Positions 1 to 7,335 of a stretch of 64,000 nucleotides of DNA are shown piece after piece (position 1 is the stretch's first letter; each line of letters begins with the position of its first letter). Source of the stretch: Viridibacterium curvum (GTDB taxonomy: Bacteria > Pseudomonadota > Gammaproteobacteria > Burkholderiales > Rhodocyclaceae); assembly GCF_039544165.1 (NCBI RefSeq), contig NZ_BAABLD010000001.1:124001-188000 (forward strand), read 5' to 3'. Position numbers and translations under genes: made by a program. Below the pieces are notes generated by a model. The model had not been told where the DNA came from. It did no database searches and worked only from the letters and a program-made list of their open reading frames with translations.

Positions 1-560
1 CGGGCGGTGGCTACTTCCTGGAGTTCAACAACTTCGTGCCCTATGACGCGCTGAAGACGCCGCCGCACATTGCGCCGGTGTGGTACTTCACGCCGTTCTA
101 TTCGATCCTGCGTGCGACGACTTCGGACTTCCTGCCGTTCCTTGGCATCCTGGTTGCCGCTATCGGTGGTCTGACCTTCGCGACCGCGCGCCTGAGCATC
201 GTCAAGATGCTGGCCGCTGCCGTGACGGTAGTGCTGCTGGCTGGCTTCTACTTCCTTGACGCCAAGGTCTGGGGTGTGGTGCTGATGGGCGGCTCGGTGC
301 TGCTGTTCGCACTGCTGCCCTGGCTGGACCAGAGCCCGGTCAAGTCGATCCGCTACAAGGGGGGGCTGTTCAAGAGCATCCTCGCCGTGTGGGTGGTGTG
401 CTTCCTGATCCTGGGGTATCTGGGCGTGCTGCCGCCGACCAAGCTGGGCACCATCGTCTCGCAGATTTGCTCGATCCTCTACCTCGCGTTCTTCGGCTTC
501 ATGCCCTGGTATTCGCGCATGGACAAGACCCAGGCTGAGCCGGAAAGGGTGACCTTCTGA
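1..560 (+). CDS. petB: Cytochrome b of the bc1 complex (C-terminal fragment)
   Basis: This is the C-terminal part of the membrane quinol-oxidising subunit of complex III, which carries hemes bL and bH. The reading frame is open from base 3, so the gene begins upstream of the window. The visible part starts in the segment before the Qo site, has the PPHIAPVWYF motif (a PVWY version of the usual PEWY Qo motif, known from some beta- and gammaproteobacteria), and then shows about three hydrophobic helices. The stop codon overlaps the petC start (TGATG), which indicates translational coupling. Identification is firm; only the length is unknown. Confidence 0.95.
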   Translation, partial: GGGYFLEFNNFVPYDALKTPPHIAPVWYFTPFYSILRATTSDFLPFLGILVAAIGGLTFATARLSIVKMLAAAVTVVLLAGFYFLDAKVWGVVLMGGSVLLFALLPWLDQSPVKSIRYKGGLFKSILAVWVVCFLILGYLGVLPPTKLGTIVSQICSILYLAFFGFMPWYSRMDKTQAEPERVTF

Positions 561-1333
561 TGTTTTCCATGAAAAAGACTTTCCAGTTCTTCGCGGCTGC
601 CGCACTGAGCCTGAGCCTGCCGCTGTCGGTGCACGCGTCCGGCGACGTACTGCGTCTGGACAAGGCGCCGCTGCAGTTCGACAACGCCTCGCTGCAGAAC
701 GGCGCCAAGCTCTTCGTCAACTACTGCATGAACTGTCACGGTGCCAGCGCCCTGCGCTACAACCGCATGCAGCAGATCGGTCTGACCGACGAGCAGATTC
801 GCGACAACCTGTTGTTTGCCGGCGACAAGGTGGGCGACCTCATGAAGGTGGCCCTGCGTCGTGAGGACGCCACCAAGTGGTTTGGTGCTGCGCCACCCGA
901 CCTTTCTGTGATCGCCCGTGCACGCGCCAGCGAGTTCGGTAGCGGCGCCGACTGGCTCTACACGTACCTGCGTCAGTTCTACCGCGACGAGTCGCGTCCG
1001 AGCGGCTGGAACAACACCGTGTTCCCGGGTGTCGGCATGCCCAACGTGCTGTGGGAGCTGCAGGGTGAGCAAACCGCGCACTTCGTCGAGAAGGACGATG
1101 GGCATGGTCACAAGGCGCAGCACCTCGAAGCACTCGAAATCACCAAGCCGGGCAAGCTTACGAAGGATGAGTTCGATGAAGAGGTCGCCGACCTCGTCTC
1201 GTTCATCACCTGGATGGGTGAGCCCGCACAGGAATTCCGCCAGCAGATTGGCTGGTGGGTTCTTGCAGTCCTGTCTCTCCTGGCCGTGCTGAGCTATCTG
1301 CTCAAGCGTGCGTTCTGGAAAGACGTCCACTAA
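560..1333 (+). CDS. petC: Cytochrome c1 of the bc1 complex
   Basis: This 257-residue heme c subunit passes electrons from the Rieske protein to soluble cytochrome c. A signal peptide (about residues 1-26, ending VHA) directs the heme domain to the periplasm. The heme-binding CMNCH sits at residues 56-60, and GVGMPN in the middle of the protein probably holds the axial Met. One C-terminal helix (WWVLAVLSLLAVLSYLL) anchors it, followed by a short basic tail. Length and layout are normal for the family. It overlaps petB by one base and is the last gene of the pet operon. Confidence 0.97.
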   Translation: MFSMKKTFQFFAAAALSLSLPLSVHASGDVLRLDKAPLQFDNASLQNGAKLFVNYCMNCHGASALRYNRMQQIGLTDEQIRDNLLFAGDKVGDLMKVALRREDATKWFGAAPPDLSVIARARASEFGSGADWLYTYLRQFYRDESRPSGWNNTVFPGVGMPNVLWELQGEQTAHFVEKDDGHGHKAQHLEALEITKPGKLTKDEFDEEVADLVSFITWMGEPAQEFRQQIGWWVLAVLSLLAVLSYLLKRAFWKDVH

Positions 1334-1454
1334 GCGCCTACACGGGCCATTTTAGGTTGCAGCCGAAATGATGCTGTTATCCAGTCGCGATCATGATGTG
1401 GCGCCTTCGCGCCGCATCGTGCGTGACGTTGAATATTCCTGGAGCAATTCCGCG

Positions 1455-2051
1455 ATGATGAACCTTTATTCCGGGACGACGGACCCGTTCTCCCACCGTT
1501 GCCGGATCGTGCTATTCGAGAAGGGCATGGACTTCCAAGTGGTCGATGTCGATCTCTTCAACAAGCCCGAAGACATCGCAGTCATCAACCCCTACAACCG
1601 CGTGCCGGTGCTGGTGGATCGCGACCTCGTCCTGTATGAAGCGAACATCATCAACGAGTACATCGATGAGCGTTTTCCGCACCCGCAACTGATGCCGCCG
1701 GATCCGCTGATGCGTGCCCGTGCCCGTCAGCTGCTGCACACCCTGGAGCTTGAACTCTTCTCGCACATTGAAGCACTGGAGAAGAACCAGAAGGGCGTAG
1801 ACAAGTCGCGTCAGCATGTCCGCGATCAACTGACCCAGCTCGCGCCGATCTTTGCAAAGCAGAAGTTCATGCTGGGCGACGAGTTCTCGATGCTCGACGT
1901 AGCGATCGCGCCGCTGCTGTGGCGTCTCGAACACTATGGTATCGAGCTGCCGAAGGCGGCGGCGCCGATCTTCAAGTACGCCGAGCGCATCTTCTCGCGC
2001 CAAGGTTTCATCGACGCGCTGACGCCTTCGGAACGGGCAATGCGTCGCTGA
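1455..2051 (+). CDS. sspA: Stringent starvation protein A, GST-fold
   Basis: SspA is a glutathione-S-transferase-fold protein that binds RNA polymerase and modulates transcription during starvation. It is not expected to be an active transferase. The 198-residue protein begins MMNLYSGTTDPFSHRCRIVL, typical of the thioredoxin-like N-domain, and ends in the all-helical GST C-domain. I chose the ATG at 1455, preceded by GGAG at 1441, because the upstream in-frame ATG at 1368 would add about 29 residues that do not look like the family. It lies between petC and sspB, the usual betaproteobacterial order. Confidence 0.92.
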   Translation: MMNLYSGTTDPFSHRCRIVLFEKGMDFQVVDVDLFNKPEDIAVINPYNRVPVLVDRDLVLYEANIINEYIDERFPHPQLMPPDPLMRARARQLLHTLELELFSHIEALEKNQKGVDKSRQHVRDQLTQLAPIFAKQKFMLGDEFSMLDVAIAPLLWRLEHYGIELPKAAAPIFKYAERIFSRQGFIDALTPSERAMRR

Positions 2052-2072
2052 GCCGGCCTGGTGCCTTGATAT

Positions 2073-2108
2073 CGCGAAGCGCTGCCCCCATCAAGGCGGC
2101 GCTTTGCG
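2073..2108 (+). terminator. Possible terminator between sspA and sspB
   Basis: An imperfect ten-base stem (2073-2082 with 2099-2108, one mismatch) is followed by TTTC. An overlapping alternative stem pairs CCTTGAT with ATCAAGG. The U-tract is weak, so it may only attenuate transcription into sspB. Confidence 0.35.
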
Positions 2109-2182
2109 TTTCTGGCCCCGCTATTGCTTCTGGAACCGGAACCTGTCTTCTTTCGTCTGATCTGGCGTGATCCGTCGCAAAC

Positions 2183-2680
2183 ATGAGTACGAACGTCATC
2201 CCTTCGACCAAGCCTTACCTGATCCGAGCGATCTTTGAGTGGTGCGTGGAGAACAGCTTTACGCCGCACATCCTCGTCCAGGTGGATGGCAGCGTGCGCG
2301 TGCCCATGGCTTTCGTGCGTGACGGGCGCATCGTGCTCAACATTGCGCCTTATGCGACGCACCAGCTCAACATCTCCAACGACGAGATCACCTGCCAGGC
2401 GCGTTTCGGTGGCGTGGCGCATTCGCTGTTCGTGCCTGTCGGCAACGTGATGGCCGTGTATGCGCGCGAGAACGGGCAGGGCATGGCTTTCGAGGCAGGT
2501 CCCGGCGCTTCGGATGCAGGTGTCGAACTGCATGCCGGTAGCGACGAGCAAGCCGCTGACGACGATGCCATGGGCCAACCGCCCGAAGATGTAGCCCCCG
2601 ACGCGCCGCAACCGCCAGATGAACCCACCCCTCCTGTTGCGCCGGCTGGCGGGCGTTCGCATCTGCGTGTCATCAAGTAA
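2183..2680 (+). CDS. sspB: ClpXP adaptor SspB
   Basis: SspB tethers ssrA-tagged and other substrates to ClpXP for degradation in the cytoplasm. Residues 1-105 form the conserved substrate-binding domain (STKPYLIRAIFEWCVENSFTPH near the N-terminus, then VPMAFVRDGRIVLNIAP). A flexible acidic, Pro-rich linker follows. The last residues, RSHLRVIK, match the short XB motif that docks on the ClpX zinc domain. The 165-residue length is usual. It follows sspA by about 130 bp; no strong ribosome-binding site is visible. Confidence 0.93.
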   Translation: MSTNVIPSTKPYLIRAIFEWCVENSFTPHILVQVDGSVRVPMAFVRDGRIVLNIAPYATHQLNISNDEITCQARFGGVAHSLFVPVGNVMAVYARENGQGMAFEAGPGASDAGVELHAGSDEQAADDDAMGQPPEDVAPDAPQPPDEPTPPVAPAGGRSHLRVIK

Positions 2681-2716
2681 GCCGCATCCGCAAGGGTGCA
2701 GCATCAGCGCGATCTG

Positions 2717-3700
2717 ATGAACCCTCACAAGCATTCCCCGACTCCGCAGTCCGCTGATTTGCCGCATCGCTTCGATGAGGGCAATCCTGCCGCTGAGCGC
2801 GGCACTGGCATCGTTTTGTGGATAACGCTCGCCATGATGGTGGCGGAGATTATCGGTGGCTGGTGGTTCAACTCCATGGCCGTGCTTGCCGATGGCTGGC
2901 ACATGAGCTCACATGCCGTGGCAATGGGCGCTGCGTGGCTGGCCTATGTGCTGGCGCGGCGGCATGCCGACGACCCACGCTTCGTGTGGGGCACCTGGAA
3001 GATCGAGATCCTCACGGGCTACACCAGTGCCTGGCTGCTCATCGGTGTTGCCGTCGTGATGCTCTGGGAGTCGCTTTCGCGGCTCGTTTCGCCCTTGCCC
3101 ATCCGTTACGGCGAGTCCATAGCACTGGCTATCGTGGGACTGATCGTGAATCTGGTCTGTGCCTGGATCCTGCACGCTGCGGGCCATCATCACCATCATG
3201 CCGAGCACGCGCCTCATCACGATGACGATCATGATCATGAGCACAATGAGCACGATCACCATCATGCGCATGATCTCAATCTGCGCGCGGCTTTTGTCCA
3301 TGTGCTGGCCGACGCACTGACTTCAGCGCTGGCCATTGTGGCGTTGCTGGGAGGCAGTGTATTTGCGTGGGACTGGCTGGATCCTGCTGCCGGCATTCTC
3401 GGCGCAGTCATGGTCGCAATCTGGGCCGTCGGCCTGATCCGCCGCGCGGGTGCGATCCTGCTTGATCGCCAGGCAGACGACAGGCTGCCACAACAGATCG
3501 CCCGGCTGCTCGCTACACACGTACCGGACGGGAGCTTGTCAGTGACCGATCTGCACGTCTGGCAGGTTGGCCGCTCACGTTACGCCTGCGTCCTGCATCT
3601 GGAAACCACGGATTCCGCACTGCAGATTGAGCAGGTGAGTGCCTGGCTCGCTGAAGTGCCCGGGCTGTATCACCCGAGCATCGAGATCCGCTACAGCTGA
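2717..3700 (+). CDS. Cation diffusion facilitator (CzcD/ZitB-like metal exporter)
   Basis: This inner-membrane CDF antiporter probably exports Zn(II), Co(II) or Cd(II) using the proton gradient. Six hydrophobic helices are apparent. The early motif ADGWHMSSHAVAMG supplies metal-site His/Asp residues. A very His/Asp-rich cytoplasmic loop (bases about 3183-3270) lies between helices 4 and 5, as in zinc-type CDFs. A cytoplasmic C-terminal domain follows. I prefer the ATG at 2717; a GTG at 2696 in the same frame is possible. No metal-responsive regulator is adjacent, so metal specificity is unproven. Confidence 0.9.
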   Translation: MNPHKHSPTPQSADLPHRFDEGNPAAERGTGIVLWITLAMMVAEIIGGWWFNSMAVLADGWHMSSHAVAMGAAWLAYVLARRHADDPRFVWGTWKIEILTGYTSAWLLIGVAVVMLWESLSRLVSPLPIRYGESIALAIVGLIVNLVCAWILHAAGHHHHHAEHAPHHDDDHDHEHNEHDHHHAHDLNLRAAFVHVLADALTSALAIVALLGGSVFAWDWLDPAAGILGAVMVAIWAVGLIRRAGAILLDRQADDRLPQQIARLLATHVPDGSLSVTDLHVWQVGRSRYACVLHLETTDSALQIEQVSAWLAEVPGLYHPSIEIRYS

Positions 3701-3709
3701 ACAGTCGCG

Positions 3710-4639
3710 CTAGCGACGAGGTGTTGCAGTCTGCGGCACTTTCGATTCCGGGTAGTCGGGGTCAATGGGGGTCATCGTGACACCGACCTTGACTGTGTGA
3801 TCGCCGCCCCCCTGTATGACGCCACGCAGGGGCGACACATCGGTGAAGTCACGGCCCCATGCGAGCGTGACATGGCTGTTACCCGGCACCATGTCGTTGG
3901 TCGGATCGAAGTCGAGCCAGCCATGCTCCGGCACATGCAGGGAGACCCAGGCATGCGAGGCATCGGCGCCGATCAGGCGCTCCTGTCCCGGTGGTGGCTC
4001 GGTCAGCAGATAGCCCGACACGTAGCGCGCAGGCAGGCCCAGCGAACGCAGGCAGGCGATCATCAGGTGGGCGAAGTCCTGGCAGACGCCGCGCCGGATC
4101 TCCAGCACCGTGTCGATTGGCGTGGCCACGTGGGTGGCGTCCGGATCGAACTCGAAGTCGGCGTGTATGCGCGCCATCAGGTCGGCCGTGGCTTCGACGA
4201 CAGGGCGCTCCGGCGTGAAGCTTTCCAGCGCATACAGACGCGCACTGGCAGATTGCGGCACATGCGGCGACGGGAAGAGGAACTCCGCGACATCGGCGTC
4301 GAGGCCAAGCCCCCAGATTGTGCGCGCAAAGTGGGCTCGTACGTCCTCCCAGGGCTGGCTGGTCTCCGGCAGGCTGGCGTTACGCTCGACAGTGACTTCG
4401 CTCTCTGCCGTGATGATGAGTTCCTGGTGCGCGCGTGCGAGTTCGAAGCGCGTCACCGGATTGCCGAAGTAATCGGTGTCCTCGCGGATTTCGGCCGGCT
4501 GCGGCGATACATGCAGCGCGTGACCTACCGTGCGTTGCGCGTCGTCTTCGCGCGGACGCAGGTGGGCCAGCTGCAGGCTCAGGCCGACGGTCTGGCTGTA
4601 GGAGTAATGCGTGACGTGTTCGATGTGATAGCGGGCCAT
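3710..4639 (-). CDS. Transglutaminase-like cysteine hydrolase
   Basis: This 309-residue cytoplasmic protein has an N-terminal beta-rich bacterial transglutaminase domain (starting MARYHIEHVTHYSYS) and a transglutaminase-core domain. The probable catalytic triad is visible: Cys in RRGVCQDFAHLM, His in DASHAWVSLH and Asp in WLDFDPTND. Proteins of this family are encoded with circularly permuted ATP-grasp and alpha-E proteins and are thought to act in peptide ligation or cleavage, but the substrate is unknown. Its start lies 5 bp after the stop of the ATP-grasp/alpha-E gene, so the two are almost certainly one transcript. Confidence 0.9.
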   Translation of the reverse strand: MARYHIEHVTHYSYSQTVGLSLQLAHLRPREDDAQRTVGHALHVSPQPAEIREDTDYFGNPVTRFELARAHQELIITAESEVTVERNASLPETSQPWEDVRAHFARTIWGLGLDADVAEFLFPSPHVPQSASARLYALESFTPERPVVEATADLMARIHADFEFDPDATHVATPIDTVLEIRRGVCQDFAHLMIACLRSLGLPARYVSGYLLTEPPPGQERLIGADASHAWVSLHVPEHGWLDFDPTNDMVPGNSHVTLAWGRDFTDVSPLRGVIQGGGDHTVKVGVTMTPIDPDYPESKVPQTATPRR

Positions 4640-4644
4640 GATGC

Positions 4645-7098
4645 TCAGCTCGCAGTGGCGCGCGTGGCGACCAGAGTGAAGTATCGATCGTGCAACAGGT
4701 CGGACACCGTGTTGCCGGCTTGCCAGGCTTGCGCCAGCAGGTTGCGCAATGCCGCCAGATCGGACGGTGTGCGCACCCAGTCTCCTGGACGGCGTGCAGC
4801 CAGGCGCTGCGACAGGATCTGCAGCGGTGCTACCGCGCCCGGCAACTGCCCCGGCAACTGGGCAATGTGATCAGCCAGAGATTCAATCTGGTACAGAAAG
4901 GCGCGCGGGTTGTCATGATCGATGAGCAGCAGCTCGGCGACCGGGCCCAGCTCTGGCGCGCGCTGGTAACGGCGGCGGTAGGTCAGCACCGCATCGGCAA
5001 GGTCAATGAGGCTCGCCAGCCCCGGCACCTGATCGCCTTCGGGCGTTAACAGCAGCTGCTGCGCGGAGGCGAGGAATTGCATGCGTTCGAGACGTCGGCC
5101 GACGGACTGGAAGCGCCATGCCGCGTCGCGCGTCATATGCTCCATGCTGTAGCCGGACAGGGTGATCAGTGACTGCAGGCACTGATCGATGAACTCCAGC
5201 GCATCCGACAGGCTGTGCGTGCCGCGCGCCCAATCCTTGGCGAGTCGTTCGAGGCGGTTATAGATGCGCCAGCTGTCGGGCGCGAGGCGGTCGCGCAGGC
5301 TGCGCGCGAGGCGCAGCAGGTTGAGCAGGTTCCATTGGGGGCTGCCGGGCAGGCTGGTGTCGCGCAAGGCAGTCAGCAGAGTGGCTTGCGGACTACCTAC
5401 GTCCTCGACCGGCAGGATGCCGAGTCGCCGGCCCGCCGCCAGCAAGGCGGGCCATTCCGCATCGTCGGCGGCCAGTTGTTGGCGCAAGCCACAGCGCAGG
5501 AGGCGCAGGCTGCAATCAGCGCGCTCCGCATAGCGAGCCAACCAGAACATCGCCTCGCCCGTGCGGCTGGCCAGAGTGCCGTGATCGTGCTCGGTGACGA
5601 TGGTTGCACTGACGCTGGCGTCGCGCGCACTGAATGGCAGCTCTTCCTGTGCGCTGCCTGTGATCCAGGTGTCCTTGCTGCCGCCGCCGCGCTGGATGGT
5701 GATGACGCGTGCGTCGCGGAGGCCTGCCACGCGGGTCAGGCCGCCGGGCATGACGATGTAGCCATTCGGTGTCGCTGCAGCATAGACACGCAGGCCGGTC
5801 AGGCGCGGTTCCAGCGCCGCGTTGGCGACGCCCCAGACGGGGCCGCGCGACAGGCGCACCATTTCCTGGCCGACGAAATGGCGCGGTTGCTCGCGGATGC
5901 GCTGGATCAGCGCGGCGCGGCCCGCCTCGTCGAGGTCGCCCCCAAAGATCGGACCTTCGGCGGCAAAGCCGTAGGCGGGCTTGAGCACAAGGTCGTCGAG
6001 GCGGGCGATGACCTCTTCACGAGCATCCTCCTCGCCGCACCACCAGGTTGCGACTGATGGCAGGGCCAGTTCCTCACCCAGCAGGTGCTTGCACAGTGCA
6101 GGCAGGAAGCCCAGCAGGGCGCCCGATTCGATCACGCCGCTGCCCAGCGCGTTGGCAATCAGCACGTTGCCACGACGTGCGGCATCGACGAGGCCCGGCA
6201 CGCCCAGTGCCGAGTCGCTGCGCAGTTCCAGCGGGTCGCACCACGAATCATCGACGCGGCGCAGGATGGCATGCACGCGGCGCAGGCCTGCGAGGGTCTT
6301 GAGGAAGACGCTGCCGTGGCGCACGGTCAGGTCTTGCCCCTCGACCAGCGGGATACCCATCATGCGGGCGAGGTAGGCGTGTTCGAAGTAGGTTTCGTTG
6401 AGCGCGCCCGGCGTCAGCAGCACGATCAGGGGCGTCTCATCGTCGCGTGGCGCCCAGTGGGCCAGCGCATCGTGCAGGGACTGGAAGAAGCCCCCCAGCG
6501 GCTGCACGCGCAACTCGCGCAGCAGTTCGGGGAACTGGGCGCCGATCAGTGCGCGGTTTTCCAGCGCGTAGCCGGCACCGGACGGGCCTTGCGTGCGGTC
6601 AGAGACGACCCACCAGCGGCCGTCCGGCGAGCGCGCTATGTCGGCAGCGTAGAGATGCAGGTGGATGTCGCCGGGAACTTCGATGCCGTGGCAAGGGCGC
6701 AGGAAGCCTGGATGGCCGCGCAGCAGGCTGGCGGGCAGCAGGTTTTCGGCCACCAGGTTCTGCGGGCCGTAGAGGTCGCGCAGGGTAGCGTTGAGCAGGG
6801 TGGCGCGCTGGCGGATGCCGGCCGCGATCTGCGCCCATTCCTCGGCGGGCAGCACCTGCGGCACAAGGTCGAGGTCCCACAGGCGGTCTGCGCCACGCGG
6901 GTCAGCGTAAACGTTGTAGGTCACGCCGTTATCGCCGATCTGGCGCTGCACAGCTTCGCGGGCGCTCTGAAGGGCGCGCGGCCCCAGCTCTTCGAGGTGG
7001 GAAATCAGCGCGGTCCAATGCTCACGCGGCGTCCCGGTCGGCCCGAGCAGCTCGTCGTAACGGTCGGCAGGGCTGGTATAGCGGTCAAGCAGGGACAT
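4645..7098 (-). CDS. Circularly permuted ATP-grasp / alpha-E fusion protein
   Basis: This 817-residue fusion joins two families usually encoded as neighbours. Residues 1 to about 480 resemble the circularly permuted ATP-grasp domain (YNVYADPRGADRLWDLDLVP near the start; PGGLTRVAG near its end), expected to use ATP to ligate a carboxylate to an amine. From about residue 490 (SRTGEAMFWLARYAERAD) it is an alpha-E all-helical domain. I placed the start at the ATG at 7098, because an in-frame extension to 7236 adds 46 low-complexity residues before the typical MSLLDRY. It is paired with the transglutaminase gene immediately downstream. The physiological substrate is unknown. Confidence 0.88.
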   Translation of the reverse strand: MSLLDRYTSPADRYDELLGPTGTPREHWTALISHLEELGPRALQSAREAVQRQIGDNGVTYNVYADPRGADRLWDLDLVPQVLPAEEWAQIAAGIRQRATLLNATLRDLYGPQNLVAENLLPASLLRGHPGFLRPCHGIEVPGDIHLHLYAADIARSPDGRWWVVSDRTQGPSGAGYALENRALIGAQFPELLRELRVQPLGGFFQSLHDALAHWAPRDDETPLIVLLTPGALNETYFEHAYLARMMGIPLVEGQDLTVRHGSVFLKTLAGLRRVHAILRRVDDSWCDPLELRSDSALGVPGLVDAARRGNVLIANALGSGVIESGALLGFLPALCKHLLGEELALPSVATWWCGEEDAREEVIARLDDLVLKPAYGFAAEGPIFGGDLDEAGRAALIQRIREQPRHFVGQEMVRLSRGPVWGVANAALEPRLTGLRVYAAATPNGYIVMPGGLTRVAGLRDARVITIQRGGGSKDTWITGSAQEELPFSARDASVSATIVTEHDHGTLASRTGEAMFWLARYAERADCSLRLLRCGLRQQLAADDAEWPALLAAGRRLGILPVEDVGSPQATLLTALRDTSLPGSPQWNLLNLLRLARSLRDRLAPDSWRIYNRLERLAKDWARGTHSLSDALEFIDQCLQSLITLSGYSMEHMTRDAAWRFQSVGRRLERMQFLASAQQLLLTPEGDQVPGLASLIDLADAVLTYRRRYQRAPELGPVAELLLIDHDNPRAFLYQIESLADHIAQLPGQLPGAVAPLQILSQRLAARRPGDWVRTPSDLAALRNLLAQAWQAGNTVSDLLHDRYFTLVATRATAS

Positions 7099-7335
7099 GG
7101 ACGGCGAGGCTGGACTGGAGGACGAGGGCAAGCGGCTGAACCCGGCACCAGTACCGGCACAAGGGTGGGGCGAGCGTAGCCGAAAGCGGACGATACATAC
7201 AGGCGATTGAAAGCGGAAATACGTAGTATTGCGCACACGTCCGGCGCCGCCGGCGGACTATCGGTCGCCCGCAGCGACGCGTTTTGCTTGATGATTCGCT
7301 AGCTTGCTATGTCAATGTCAGTCGGGGGACAGCCC